NCBI RefSeq assembly: GCF_027853235.1
Contig: NZ_WKJG01000027.1
Location: forward strand, 1 to 52,474
Source: Aliibacillus thermotolerans
GTDB taxonomy: Bacteria; Bacillota; Bacilli; Bacillales; Marinococcaceae
Length of the DNA: 52,474 nt
Direction: 5' to 3'
Part shown: one piece after another, positions 25,241 to 34,932 of the stretch
How positions within the stretch are numbered: position 1 is the stretch's first letter
Layout of the letters: each line of letters begins with the position of its first letter
Made by a program: the position numbers and the translations under genes
Notes under the pieces: model-generated
The model's database searches: none
What the model was told of the DNA's origin: nothing
What the model saw: only the letters and a program-made list of their open reading frames with translations

Positions 25241-26254
25241 TCAAATCACCCGCTTGTAAAATTTAATCTGAAATGTCGTCCCAACATTTGGTTCACTCTT
25301 TACTTCGATGTCGCCTTGTTGACCTGTAATAATGCTATGTGCCATCGCAAGACCGATTCCGACGGTGTCGTCACTCGCATTTCTCCCTTTGTAAAACCGT
25401 TTAAAAATGTAGGGGAGCTCTTCTTTTGGAATTCCTTTACCGTTATCGGAAATGGTTATTTCCGTGTAAAGAGCATTTTCGGAAAAGGAAATGGTAATTT
25501 TACCTTCTTCCTCCGTGTGCTCGACGCAGTTCTTTATAATGTTGATGAGAGCTTCGACGGTCCAATTGAAATCCCCGGTAAATGTAGCCTGTTCTTCACC
25601 TGCAATGGACAGTTGTTGCATTTTAATATCGATTGGAACGAGAAGTGGTTCAACAGCTCGCTCAATGAGAGCATGAACTGGGATTTTTTCTTTCTTAAAG
25701 AAAATCGTTCCTGCATCTATTTTGGAAAGTTTTAATAGGGAAGAAACGAGCCACTCCATTCGTTCTAGCTGGAGTTGAATATTACGGGTAAACTCACCTC
25801 GCTTTTTGTCATCGAGGTGTTCATCTCGTAACAAATCCGCCATAACCATCATCGAAGTGAGCGGTGTTTTCAATTGATGCGAAATATCGGAAATGGCGTT
25901 TGTTAGTTTTTCTTTATCTTCTTGTAAGACTGACCCTTGTTCTGAAAGCATTTTTGTTACTTTGTAAATATTGCTTTTTAATAGACTCAATTCACCTTCA
26001 TAGTTATCGCGAACGTCGAGATGAAAGTCACCGTTTGCAATTCGTTGCAAGTAACCGGAAAGCTTTTCAAGTTCCCGATAACGCCATTTCGTAAAAAGTA
26101 GCATACATATAATAAGTAAGAGGGATACTCCGAGTACCAAGCTTGCAGCTACGATGGAAACGAAAATAGTGGCCAACGTACATCCGATCCCGCTAATGAA
26201 CAAGAGGAAGAGCAGGAAGATTTGAAATTCCCGATTACGAAGCAATTCATTCAC
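25241..26254 (-). CDS. Sensor histidine kinase with short membrane hairpin
   Basis: The 337-residue kinase has two adjacent membrane helices (about residues 10-55) with almost no extracellular loop, then a HAMP-like linker, an HisKA motif DISHQLKTPLTSM (His about residue 126) and an HATPase domain with NIIKNCVEHT, DNGKGIP and GIGLAMAHSI. The tiny loop suggests an intramembrane-sensing kinase that may read the state of the adjacent ABC transporter, as in Bce modules (inference). Its start overlaps the regulator's stop by 8 bp. Confidence 0.9.
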   Translation of the reverse strand: MNELLRNREFQIFLLFLLFISGIGCTLATIFVSIVAASLVLGVSLLLIICMLLFTKWRYRELEKLSGYLQRIANGDFHLDVRDNYEGELSLLKSNIYKVTKMLSEQGSVLQEDKEKLTNAISDISHQLKTPLTSMMVMADLLRDEHLDDKKRGEFTRNIQLQLERMEWLVSSLLKLSKIDAGTIFFKKEKIPVHALIERAVEPLLVPIDIKMQQLSIAGEEQATFTGDFNWTVEALINIIKNCVEHTEEEGKITISFSENALYTEITISDNGKGIPKEELPYIFKRFYKGRNASDDTVGIGLAMAHSIITGQQGDIEVKSEPNVGTTFQIKFYKRVI

Positions 26255-26927
26255 CGACCTTATAACCGACGCCTCGAACTGTTTTTATTAACGTTGGTTG
26301 TTGCGGATCGTCTTCTAGCTTTTCTCGCAATCTTTTCACGTAAACGGTTAACGTATTGTCATTCACAAAATCACCACCAACATCCCAAATACGGTCGAGC
26401 AATTGTGCTCTAGTGAGAACTTGTCCAATGTGGTTGGCAAAAATGAGGAGAAGACGGTATTCTAATGCAGTTAATAAAATTTCTTTACCGTCCTTGTATA
26501 CTTTTCCATCGATAATGTTAATGTGAACGTTGTTTAATTCAATGACGTTTTTCGACTGATGACGTTGGTAGCGCCGGAGTACGGATTTTATTCTTGAAAT
26601 AAGTTCGCGAATCCGAAATGGCTTTGTAATATAATCATCTGCCCCCATATCGAGCCCCATCACGACATTCACTTCATCATCAAAAGCGGTTAAAAAGATG
26701 ACCGGAATATCACGGTATTTTTTCACTAATTTGCACAAGTCATAGCCACTTCCATCCGGCAAAGAAAGGTCAAATAAGCAAAGGTCAATTTCAGCAATTT
26801 GATTGTGAATGACCTCTCTTGCTGAGGAAGCATGTTGACAAAAAAATGTTTCGAATCCTTCTTGTGTTAAGGAATATTCTAATCCAGAAGCGATTGTCCG
26901 ATCATCTTCGACTAGGAGGATGTTCAT
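26247..26927 (-). CDS. OmpR/PhoB-type response regulator
   Basis: The product (226 aa) has a receiver domain with acidic pair EDD, phospho-acceptor in LCLFDLSLPDGSG (Asp about residue 51), Thr in FLTAFDD and Lys in YITKPF. The C-terminal winged helix has LLTALEYRLLLIF and TVYVKRLREKLEDD. ATG 26927 follows AGGGTGA. It is first in a regulator, kinase, ATPase, permease order and likely controls the transporter genes. Confidence 0.93.
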   Translation of the reverse strand: MNILLVEDDRTIASGLEYSLTQEGFETFFCQHASSAREVIHNQIAEIDLCLFDLSLPDGSGYDLCKLVKKYRDIPVIFLTAFDDEVNVVMGLDMGADDYITKPFRIRELISRIKSVLRRYQRHQSKNVIELNNVHINIIDGKVYKDGKEILLTALEYRLLLIFANHIGQVLTRAQLLDRIWDVGGDFVNDNTLTVYVKRLREKLEDDPQQPTLIKTVRGVGYKVGE

Positions 26928-27172
26928 AAAGTTCACCCTAACATTCCATTTTCTTTTATCTTACTGAATGGAGGGGGGACGGTCAAAAATAAATGAGACC
27001 AATACTTTCTTAGATGCATCATGTCGGCTAAGTACCTGGTGCTTGGAAACACTTTTAATTTTTCAAAAGTAATTATTATAGCATATAAAGCGTTTGGAAA
27101 AGTAAAATAACTTTAAAATTATGTTATACTTGACATACCGCATGCATAGGATAGTTCATTAGGGGGGGTTTT

Positions 27173-27619
27173 ATGGACCAGACGGACATTGAACTAATTA
27201 AAGCGCTACAAGAAGATGGAAGAATGACGTTAAGCGATCTTTCCAAACGATTAAATTTAAGTCGCCCGAGTGTGTCGGAAAGAATGAACAAGTTAAAGGA
27301 TCAAGGAGTTATTGAAGGATTTAGTGCTCGCATTTCCTACCCTAAGATTGGTAAACACGTCACTGTATTTATTCAAGTGAGTGACTTAAACGTTCCATAT
27401 ACTACATTTGAAAAGTATGCCCAAGAAAATCCAGATATTATTGAGTGTCACCGGATTACCGGTGCAATCAGTTACATGTTAAAAGCAGTATTAAAAGATA
27501 TGCAACATCTAGAGGCTTTAATTGATGAGCTTGTTCCTTATGGTACGCTAAACACTTCTGTGGTGGTTAAATCACCTGTGCCCCATAAACATGTAACCCC
27601 AGTAGAAACAGATGAATAG
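27173..27619 (+). CDS. Lrp/AsnC-family transcriptional regulator
   Basis: The 148-residue protein opens DQTDIELIKALQEDGRMTLSDLSKRLNLSRPSVSERMNKL, the AsnC-type helix-turn-helix, followed by a RAM ligand-binding domain (GFSARISYPKIGKHVTVFIQVS). Such regulators sense amino acids. It is the nearest regulator upstream of the amino-acid/oxo-acid dehydrogenase operon, though 1.1 kb away and separated by a terminator, so a regulatory link is only inferred. The start is ATG 27173 behind AGGGGGGG. Confidence 0.9.
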   Translation: MDQTDIELIKALQEDGRMTLSDLSKRLNLSRPSVSERMNKLKDQGVIEGFSARISYPKIGKHVTVFIQVSDLNVPYTTFEKYAQENPDIIECHRITGAISYMLKAVLKDMQHLEALIDELVPYGTLNTSVVVKSPVPHKHVTPVETDE

Positions 27620-27625
27620 CCCGAT

Positions 27626-27653
27626 AACCGTCCCCAGTCGAGACGGTTTTTTG
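27626..27653 (+). terminator. Terminator of the Lrp-type gene
   Basis: AACCGTC and GACGGTT pair across a 9-nt loop, followed by TTTTTTG-type sequence, 7 bp behind the stop. Confidence 0.82.
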
Positions 27654-27849
27654 TGTCTTTTCATCGCCTACTCCATTGCCTCTTCTTTCCTTCTCCGACT
27701 TCGAAAGTCTGTCAGCCGTTTGGAAAAAATAAAGAACTTCTACATACTCTTGTACGTCCCTGTGTCAGCGGTTACTCAGCCCAGTAGGAACAATGAAATA
27801 TTGCAAGCAATGCCAAAGCGTTATACCGACAATCCCCTTTCCAAACAGT

Positions 27850-28215
27850 GAAAAAGTACCATATATGGAACCCTCTATCGCAAAAAATCCCCATCAAGTG
27901 GTCTTAGGACAGTGAAATGATCGCATGACGTGATTTAGTTCCCGTTTTACATGTCATGCGACCAGTTTTCATGAATAAAAGAAAAGTAGACGTCGTATGA
28001 ACGTCTCATGTGACATCTATTGAAAAGGAAATCCCGATAAAGTGTCGGATAGCGGCCGAAATTGAAAATAATTAGGAGAAAACTGGTGATGTTACTGTTC
28101 ATACGACATATTCTTGTTAAGAAAAGAAAATGAAGCGTCTCATGATGATTTCATACGACAGATTTTTTCATTTCAAACTCATTGAGTGGTCGCATGACTT
28201 TCGAGATTCCGTTTT
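27850..28215. repeat. Diverged copy of the TTCATRCGAC intergenic family (copy 3)
   Basis: Carries GATCGCATGACG, TGTCATGCGACC, GTCGTATGAACG, GTTCATACGAC, TTTCATACGAC and GGTCGCATGAC in an order like copies 2 and 4, plus the AATAATTAGGAGAAAA core. No reading frame is convincing. Unlike the other copies it lies between two genes of the same direction. Confidence 0.6.
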
Positions 28216-28275
28216 TCGATGTATAGACTTGGAATTCAGGTGATCAAACACTTAGATCAGAGTGCCCTCACTCCC

Positions 28276-28614
28276 CTTTCATCGCTGATTGCAGCTAACC
28301 GGCTTTTCCGTTTTTCTATTGTTTATCTTCACCACTCTTTCATCGCCAACGCGCCTAACCGATTGCCTCCGCATTTCTGTCTAGCTGCGGCTCCTACTCG
28401 TTCGAGCGTTTCAGGTCGCTAAAGAAGCCAAAGAACGGCTTCATTCACCGCCCTTCCATCGCTTTCTCTCTTAAACAGTTGCCTCCGCTTTTCTATGTCT
28501 AGCTTCGGCAACCAGGCGCTAGTGTGCTTCAGGCCGGGGCAAAAGTCAAAAAGCGGACTTTTGTCCCCGTCCTTCCATCGCTAACGCGCCTAAGCGGTTG
28601 CCTCCGCTTTTCTG
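28276..28614. repeat. Cluster of imperfect GC-richer repeats
   Basis: Four units resembling CCTTCCATCGCTAACGCG followed by a GCCTAAGCGGTTGCCTCCGC-like part lie at 28276-28317, 28335-28379, 28451-28494 and 28570-28614. They alternate with TGTCTAGCTKCGGC (28378-28391 and 28496-28509). A hairpin, GGGGCAAAAGTC with GACTTTTGTCCCC (28536-28568), sits before the last unit. Similar TGTCTAGCTSCGGC-type repeats occur between genes in other Bacillaceae as far as I recall. No coding potential is seen. Confidence 0.7.
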
Positions 28615-28730
28615 TTTTACATTTTGTAAAATTACTGCTTAAAAATATTTCAAAATATAAAAATATTTCCTCCAACAACTTCTTTCATCTATGTAAAAGA
28701 AAGGGGCAGTGATTATATAATTTTATATAA

Positions 28731-28744
28731 AGAAAGCGTTTACA
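28731..28744. promoter_or_regulatory. Candidate cre site (CcpA) before the dehydrogenase operon
   Basis: AGAAAGCGTTTACA matches the cre consensus TGWNANCGNTNWCA at all defined positions but the first. It lies 22 bp before the first ATG and just downstream of a TATAAT (28716-28721), where CcpA binding would block transcription. Repression on preferred carbon sources is the expected effect. Confidence 0.6.
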
Positions 28745-28765
28745 AAAGAAAGGGGATGTTTTTCC

Positions 28766-29866
28766 ATGGCAGTCGACTTAAGAAACTTTTATGAAGAGGC
28801 AAGGGAAGAATATTATCAAGTACTCACGCCAGATGGAAAGTGTCGGCATGACGATCATCGCATAGATAAACAAGTCATGATGGATATGTTTAAATACATG
28901 CTTACTTGTCGGATTTTTGATGAGAAAGCGCTTATTTTACAACGACAGGGTCGGATTGGAACGTATGCTTCATTCAAAGGGCAAGAAGCTTGTCAAGTAG
29001 GGGGAGTATTGCCGCTACGTTCGACGGATTGGTTATTCCCGACGTATCGTGACCACGGAGCGATGTATACGCACGGACAAACTTGGAAACAAATTTTCCT
29101 TTATTGGATGGGGCATATGGACGGAAGTATCACCCCGGAAGATAAAAAAATCATTCCTCCTGCTGTTCCGATTGCAACCCAGTTGTTACATGCGGTAGGA
29201 ACAGCTTGGGCAGATAAGTTAGATGGAAAAGACAATGTCAGTCTTGTGTATTTTGGAGATGGTGCGACGTCAGAAGGAGACTTTCATGAAGCATTGAACT
29301 TTGCCGGTGTATATCAAACGCCAACAGTATTCCTCTGTCAAAATAATGGTTACGCCATCAGTGTTCCGTTTGAAAAACAATCGGCTTCAAAAACGATTGC
29401 CCAACGTGGAAAAGCATACGATATCGAAGGCATTCGTATCGATGGGAATGACATCTTTGCAGTATACCTCACGGTGAAACGGGCGATCGAAAAGGCACGG
29501 AAAGGAGAAGGACCGACGTTAATTGAAGCAGTGACGACTCGCTTTGGTTCTCATACAACCGCTGATGATGCGAAAAAATACCGTGACCAACAAGCCATTG
29601 AAAAAGAGTGGGCGAAAAACGAAGATCCTTTAGCCCGATTACGCTTATATTTAAAGAATAACGATTTACTAACGGATAGCGAAGAAAAACAATGGACAGA
29701 AGAAATGAGAAAAGAAATCGACGAACAATTTAAAGAAGCGGAAAATTATCCGCGTCCTACCGTGCAGCAAATGTTTGAACACGTATACAAAGAAAAAACA
29801 TGGACCATTGCCAAACAAGAAAAAGAATTTCTTCAGCATCTAGGTAAAGGAGGGCGTTCTTCATGA
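28766..29866 (+). CDS. 2-oxo acid dehydrogenase E1 alpha subunit
   Basis: The 366-residue thiamine diphosphate enzyme subunit carries the ThDP motif GDGATSEGDFHEALNFAG ending in QNNGYAIS (about residues 163-195), and the phosphorylation-loop-like RFGSHTTADD. It is of the PdhA/BkdAA type. Together with E1 beta it decarboxylates a 2-oxo acid and hands the acyl group to E2 in the cytosol. The operon partner suggests an amino-acid-derived 2-oxo acid: branched-chain or, given the final gene, phenylpyruvate. The ATG follows AAAGGGGATG. Confidence 0.9.
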   Translation: MAVDLRNFYEEAREEYYQVLTPDGKCRHDDHRIDKQVMMDMFKYMLTCRIFDEKALILQRQGRIGTYASFKGQEACQVGGVLPLRSTDWLFPTYRDHGAMYTHGQTWKQIFLYWMGHMDGSITPEDKKIIPPAVPIATQLLHAVGTAWADKLDGKDNVSLVYFGDGATSEGDFHEALNFAGVYQTPTVFLCQNNGYAISVPFEKQSASKTIAQRGKAYDIEGIRIDGNDIFAVYLTVKRAIEKARKGEGPTLIEAVTTRFGSHTTADDAKKYRDQQAIEKEWAKNEDPLARLRLYLKNNDLLTDSEEKQWTEEMRKEIDEQFKEAENYPRPTVQQMFEHVYKEKTWTIAKQEKEFLQHLGKGGRSS

Positions 29867-30849
29867 CACAGGAGAAAAAAAATATTTTAGAAGCCATCAA
29901 TGAAACCCTCGATCAGCTTTTAGCAAAAGACGAAGATATTCTCTTACTAGGAGAAGATATTGGACGAAATGGCGGGGTGTTTCGCGCGACGGACGGTTTG
30001 TTTGACAAGTACGGAGAAAACCGCGTCATTGATACGCCGCTTGCAGAATCAGGAATCATCGGCTCTTCCATTGGGCTTGCTTTAAATGGGAAGAAGCCAA
30101 TCGTAGAGATTCAATTTTTAGCATTTATTTATCCGGGCTTTGAACAACTCGTCTCCCACGCCGCACGCATGCGTTATCGCACTCGGGGCCAATTTACTGT
30201 TCCGATGGTCATTCGTACCCCGTATGGCGCAGGAATTCGTGGTCCGGAATTGCACTCTGAAAGTGTCGAATCTTTCTTTGCTCACACGCCGGGGTTAAAA
30301 GTCGTCGTTCCAAGTAACCCACGGGATGCAAAAGGACTGTTAACCGCTGCAGCAAATGACCCGGACCCGGTTCTCTTTTTAGAAGATACGAAAATGTACC
30401 GGGCTTTTAAGGAAGAAGTGCCATCAGAGTTGTATGAAACACCAATCGGAAAAGCAAACATTGTAAAAGAAGGGGAAGACCTCACTGTCATTGCTTGGGG
30501 TGGCATGGTGCGTGAAGCGATGAAAGCGGTGAAAAAAGTAGAACAAGAAAACAATTGCACGTGCGAAATTATAGATTTGCGCTCCATTGTACCACTCGAT
30601 GCAGAAACGGTGATTGAATCCGTGAAGAAGACAGGTCGTGCGGTGATCATTCATGAAGCCCACCAAACAGCCGGATTTGCGGGGGAAATTATTTCTCTCA
30701 TTAATGAAGAAGCACTTATTTATTTAAGATCACCAATCAAACGAATCGTCGGGTTTGATGTGCCCGTCCCACAATTTTTATCAGAAAATGATTATTTACC
30801 AACCGTTGATCGCATGGTGGAAGGGATGAAAGAGACGGTTCATTTTTAG
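29863..30849 (+). CDS. 2-oxo acid dehydrogenase E1 beta subunit
   Basis: The product (328 aa) is a transketolase-like beta subunit: LLGEDIGRNGGVFRATDGL, then TPLAESGIIGSSIGLAL, and C-terminal IHEAHQTAGFAGEI. It forms the alpha2-beta2 E1 with the preceding gene, which it overlaps by four bases (ATGA), so synthesis is coupled. The substrate specificity cannot be read from these motifs. Confidence 0.93.
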   Translation: MTQEKKNILEAINETLDQLLAKDEDILLLGEDIGRNGGVFRATDGLFDKYGENRVIDTPLAESGIIGSSIGLALNGKKPIVEIQFLAFIYPGFEQLVSHAARMRYRTRGQFTVPMVIRTPYGAGIRGPELHSESVESFFAHTPGLKVVVPSNPRDAKGLLTAAANDPDPVLFLEDTKMYRAFKEEVPSELYETPIGKANIVKEGEDLTVIAWGGMVREAMKAVKKVEQENNCTCEIIDLRSIVPLDAETVIESVKKTGRAVIIHEAHQTAGFAGEIISLINEEALIYLRSPIKRIVGFDVPVPQFLSENDYLPTVDRMVEGMKETVHF

Positions 30850-30870
30850 GTCGAAGGGAGGATAAGTACC

Positions 30871-32130
30871 ATGGTTGAATTTAAGTTACCAGACATTGGT
30901 GAAGGAATGACGGAAGCAGAGATTCTTCAATGGTTCGTAAAAGAAGGAGACGAAGTAGAACAAGATGAACCAGTGCTGGAAATTCAGACGGATAAAGTAA
31001 GTGCAGAACTCACTGCTCCGAAAGCAGGCATTATCGATCAAATTTTCTTTAAAGAAGGAGAAACGGTGGAAGTAGAGGCGACGCTTTTTACCATTAGAAG
31101 TAGCGATGAAGCGCCGCAAGAAACCGTCTCTTCCTCTCCGAAAGCAGAAGAAAAACAACAAGAAGAGGAGCGACCAAAAAATGAATCCACCTCTATACCA
31201 GCTCCTACGAACAGGCTTAAAAGAGCCCTTGCCACACCTTACGTAAGGCAACTTGCTCGGGAATTAAACATTGATATTGATGAAGTGGAAGGGACAGGAC
31301 CGATTGGTCGGGTCTTAGAAGAAGATTTATATCGTTTTAAAGAGGGAGCGAGCGAGACGAAAGAAACAAAACCTGTCACTTCTCAAACAGAAGCAGCAAC
31401 GCCGACACCTGTTCCTGCTACGAGCGGTGGAGAAAGACGCATTCCACTCAAAGGTATTCGTAAGACAATCGCGGAAAGAATGGTGAAGTCGGTACAAACG
31501 ATTCCGCATGTGACTCATATGGATGAGTTAGAAATCGATGCATTACGTAAATTGCGTCATTCGATGAAAGAGTACTATGAGTCAAAAGGTGTCAAAATTA
31601 CGTATTTACCGTTTTTCGTAAAAGCAGTTGTTGCCGCACTCAAGGAATTTGAATACTTCAATGCGTCTGTGGATGATGAAACAAACGAGATTGTGTTAAA
31701 AGACTACTATCACATCGGAATTGCGACAGATACGGAGCACGGCTTAGTCGTTCCGGTCATTCGTGACGCGGATAAAAAGAGTATCGTCGAAATTGCAGAG
31801 GAAATTAATGAACTCGCAACGCTTGCCCGCAAAGGACAATTGCGCGTAGATCAAATGACAGGAAGCACTTTCACAATTAGTAATGTCGGTCCGGTTGGAG
31901 GAAATCTTGCTACACCAATTATTAATCATCCGGAAGTGGCTATTCTTGCCCTGCACAAAATCACCCCTCGTACTGTCGTGAAAGATTGGGAAAGTGTGAT
32001 TAGATGGATGATGAACATTTCGCTATCTTTTGACCATCGCATTATTGACGGTGTGCTTGCAGTGAAATTTACAAACTATATCATCGAACGATTAGAAAAT
32101 CCAAACTTGTTATTCATGGAGATGAGATAA
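30871..32130 (+). CDS. Dihydrolipoamide acyltransferase (E2)
   Basis: The 419-residue E2 has one N-terminal lipoyl domain (about 1-76, with the lipoylated Lys in QTDKVSAEL), a Pro/Glu-rich linker, a peripheral-subunit-binding domain (about 114-152, ATPYVRQLARELNIDIDEVEG) and a catalytic domain ending in SFDHRIIDG with the catalytic His. It accepts the acyl group from E1 and passes it to CoA. GGGAGG precedes the ATG, 21 bp after E1 beta. Confidence 0.93.
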   Translation: MVEFKLPDIGEGMTEAEILQWFVKEGDEVEQDEPVLEIQTDKVSAELTAPKAGIIDQIFFKEGETVEVEATLFTIRSSDEAPQETVSSSPKAEEKQQEEERPKNESTSIPAPTNRLKRALATPYVRQLARELNIDIDEVEGTGPIGRVLEEDLYRFKEGASETKETKPVTSQTEAATPTPVPATSGGERRIPLKGIRKTIAERMVKSVQTIPHVTHMDELEIDALRKLRHSMKEYYESKGVKITYLPFFVKAVVAALKEFEYFNASVDDETNEIVLKDYYHIGIATDTEHGLVVPVIRDADKKSIVEIAEEINELATLARKGQLRVDQMTGSTFTISNVGPVGGNLATPIINHPEVAILALHKITPRTVVKDWESVIRWMMNISLSFDHRIIDGVLAVKFTNYIIERLENPNLLFMEMR

Positions 32131-33546
32131 ATGGTAGTCGGAGAAGTAAGAACAGAAGTTGATGTAGCTGTTATCGGAGGAGGTCCTGGTGGATATGCTG
32201 CGGCGATCCGTCTAGGACAATTAGGAAAGTCTGTCGTACTCATTGAAAAAGAAAACGTGGGAGGGGTCTGCCTGAATAAAGGCTGTATCCCCTCGAAAGC
32301 GCTCATTCATACCGCAAGCAAATTTGAAGAATTATCCCGAGTGGAAGACATGGGGATTCAGTTGCAAGAGAAAGCAACGATGGATTTAGGAAAATGGCAA
32401 GAAAGAAAAAAGAGAATTATCTCGCAGTTAACGTCAGGGATTCAACATTTGTGTAACAAAAATGGCGTGACGATTGTGGAAGGAAAGGCATACTTTTTAT
32501 CCGATGATCGAATCGGAGTGGAAACGTCTGGTGACTTTGAAGTGTACCAGTTTGAAAACGCTATCATCGCAACGGGTTCAGAACCAGCTCCGGTTCCTTT
32601 TGCTACCATCGATCATGAGTATATTTTAAACTCCACTTCGGCCTTAGAATTAACCGAAGTACCGGATAGTCTCCTCATTGTAGGCGGCGGATATATCGGA
32701 ATGGAGCTAGGGATGGCTCTTGCTAAATTAGGAAGCGATGTAACCGTTGTGGAAGTAGCGGAGCGAATTTTACCTGCCACCTCCAAGCATTTAACAAAAG
32801 AAGTAGTAAAAAAAGCGAAACGTCTAGGGATGACCATCCAAACTTCCACCTATGTCGATTCGATGGAAGTAGAAAATGAACAAGTTGTCGTGACTTTACG
32901 AGAAGGAGATACAACAAAAAAGCAAACATTTGCTAAAGCCATTGTCACTATTGGTCGCACCCCACGGACAAAAGAGTTAGGTCTCGAACAAATCGGCGTC
33001 ACGATGGACGAAAGGGGGTTCATTCCTATCGATGAGACGTGTCGCACCAATATCCCGCATCTTTTTGCCATTGGAGATATTACAGCGGGCCCTGCATTAG
33101 CTCATAAAGCGACGAAGCAAGGGATCGTAGCGGCAGAAGTGATCGGAGGTTTACCAAGTGCAGTAGATTCTCCGTTTATTCCTTATGCCATTTTTACCGA
33201 TCCGGAAATCGCAGGAGTAGGCATGACCGTCGAGGAAGCAAAAGAAGAAGGATATGAAGTAAAAACAGCTCATTTTCCTTTCCAAGCAAATGGTATGGCG
33301 CTTGCCACGGATGCGCAAGACGGTTTTGTCGAAGTAATTGTGGACAAAGAGACGCATTTATTGTTAGGTTGTCATATTGTAGGGAAAAATGCTTCTCAGC
33401 TTATCGGTGAAGGTGTACTGGGACTGGAGTTAGGAGTGAGAGCAGAAGACATTGCTTTGACAGTCCATCCGCATCCTACTTTAACAGAAGGATGGACGGA
33501 AGTGACCCAAGCCATATTAGGGAAAGCAATTCATATTTTAAACTGA
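32131..33546 (+). CDS. Dihydrolipoyl dehydrogenase (E3)
   Basis: The 471-residue flavoprotein has the FAD motif [19 protein letters not shown], redox-active disulfide in [15 protein letters not shown], an NAD-binding motif [12 protein letters not shown] and the C-terminal catalytic His-Glu in [10 protein letters not shown]. It lacks an extra lipoyl domain. The start directly follows the E2 stop (no gap). It reoxidises dihydrolipoamide using NAD+. Dedicated E3 genes of this kind accompany bkd-type clusters. Confidence 0.94.
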   Translation: MVVGEVRTEVDVAVIGGGPGGYAAAIRLGQLGKSVVLIEKENVGGVCLNKGCIPSKALIHTASKFEELSRVEDMGIQLQEKATMDLGKWQERKKRIISQLTSGIQHLCNKNGVTIVEGKAYFLSDDRIGVETSGDFEVYQFENAIIATGSEPAPVPFATIDHEYILNSTSALELTEVPDSLLIVGGGYIGMELGMALAKLGSDVTVVEVAERILPATSKHLTKEVVKKAKRLGMTIQTSTYVDSMEVENEQVVVTLREGDTTKKQTFAKAIVTIGRTPRTKELGLEQIGVTMDERGFIPIDETCRTNIPHLFAIGDITAGPALAHKATKQGIVAAEVIGGLPSAVDSPFIPYAIFTDPEIAGVGMTVEEAKEEGYEVKTAHFPFQANGMALATDAQDGFVEVIVDKETHLLLGCHIVGKNASQLIGEGVLGLELGVRAEDIALTVHPHPTLTEGWTEVTQAILGKAIHILN

Positions 33547-33565
33547 CAACATAGGAGAGAGAGAG

Positions 33566-34912
33566 ATGAAACAACAATGGTCTTCTAAATTAGCCTTTAT
33601 ATTAGCAGCGGCAGGATCTGCAGTAGGCCTAGGTGCCATATGGAAGTTTCCATATGTGGCAGGGACGAGTGGAGGAGGGGCTTTTTTACTTCTATTCTTC
33701 CTGTTTACATTGCTGATTGGTCTACCGCTATTAATCGGAGAATTTATGATCGGACGAAGCACGCAGAAAAATGCGATAGAAGCCTATCGAGCCATTGCAC
33801 CAGGTACGCGCTGGGCTGGAATTGGTATGCTTGGAATGGTCACTTGTTTTATCTTGTTATCGTTTTACAGTGTCGTCGGTGGCTGGATCGTCATTTATCT
33901 TGTGAAATCAATCTTTGGTCAATTATCAGGATTAACCGAAGCGGAATATGGAGAAGTATTCGCAGAAACGATTAGCAATCCGATTCTTTCCGTCGTCGCG
34001 CAATTTGCTTTCATGCTCATCGTCATTGTCGTCGTTGCCAAAGGGGTGAAAGAAGGCATTGAGCGCGCGAGTATGATCATGATGCCTGCTTTATTTATTC
34101 TATTTATCGTCATTGTGATCCGCGGACTTACATTGGACGGTGCTTCGGAAGGGTTGGCATTCTTTCTCGTTCCTGATGTTTCCACCATCACTTCTGAAAC
34201 GATGCTTTATGCGATGGGGCAATCGTTTTTCTCATTAAGTGTTGGTGTGTCTGTGATGGTAACATATAGCTCTTATTTATCGAAAAAAGAAAGTATCGTC
34301 CAATCAGCGACTTCCATCGTTGTGTTGAATTTTTTCGTCGCATTTTTGGCAGGATTGGCGATATTTCCAGCGGTTTTTTCTTTCGGTTTGCGTCCGGATG
34401 AAGGACCGGTCTTGTTATTTAACGTGTTGCCGACCGTATTTGATCAAATGCCTTATGGTATTATTTTCTTTATTCTCTTTTTACTTCTCTTTTTATTTGC
34501 GACGTTGACGTCTGCCTTTTCGATGTTAGAAGTCATTGTCGCGGCGGTGACGAAAGGGGAAGTAAAAGCACGACCAAAAGCTTCCTGGGTCATCGGTCTT
34601 GCGATATTTATCGTCGGTGTTCCTTCCGCCCTTTCTTATGGGGTTTTAAGTGACATTCTTATTTTTGGTCTCTCCATTTTTGATGCAGCCGACTTTTTAG
34701 TGAGTAATATTTTAATGCCAATTGGAGCGTTTTTGATTGCTATCTTTGTTCCATTAAAAATCCCGAAAGATACGCTACTTACAGAGTTTCAAACAGGAGG
34801 CTCTGTTGGCTATAAATTGTTTACCGCTTGGTTGCTATTGATTCGTTATGTCGTACCGGTTGTTATTATCATCGTTTTCTTAGACGTCATTGGCGTACTC
34901 AATTGGTTATAA
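33566..34912 (+). CDS. Sodium-dependent neurotransmitter-symporter-family amino-acid transporter
   Basis: The 448-residue membrane protein has about eleven helices. Its start [33 protein letters not shown] is the NSS (LeuT/MhsT) signature, including the unwound helix-1 sodium/substrate site. It would import hydrophobic or aromatic amino acids with sodium. Its position between E3 and the amino-acid dehydrogenase, with 20-bp gaps, indicates it supplies the operon's substrate. Confidence 0.9.
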   Translation: MKQQWSSKLAFILAAAGSAVGLGAIWKFPYVAGTSGGGAFLLLFFLFTLLIGLPLLIGEFMIGRSTQKNAIEAYRAIAPGTRWAGIGMLGMVTCFILLSFYSVVGGWIVIYLVKSIFGQLSGLTEAEYGEVFAETISNPILSVVAQFAFMLIVIVVVAKGVKEGIERASMIMMPALFILFIVIVIRGLTLDGASEGLAFFLVPDVSTITSETMLYAMGQSFFSLSVGVSVMVTYSSYLSKKESIVQSATSIVVLNFFVAFLAGLAIFPAVFSFGLRPDEGPVLLFNVLPTVFDQMPYGIIFFILFLLLFLFATLTSAFSMLEVIVAAVTKGEVKARPKASWVIGLAIFIVGVPSALSYGVLSDILIFGLSIFDAADFLVSNILMPIGAFLIAIFVPLKIPKDTLLTEFQTGGSVGYKLFTAWLLLIRYVVPVVIIIVFLDVIGVLNWL

Positions 34913-34932
34913 TGATAAAGGAGGAATAAACG

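Noticed and set aside
25193-25735. 180-residue plus-strand frame opposite the histidine kinase
   Set aside because: It is a shadow of the HATPase domain; its composition (many Phe, Asn, Cys) is unlike a Bacillus protein.
28640-28765. Sigma-54 (-24/-12) promoter expected for a bkd-type operon
   Set aside because: No TGGCAC-N5-TTGC match is seen; only a TATAAT with a weak -35 box and a cre-like site.
33640-33975. 111-residue frame inside the NSS transporter gene
   Set aside because: Plus-one shadow of the transporter; no ribosome site.
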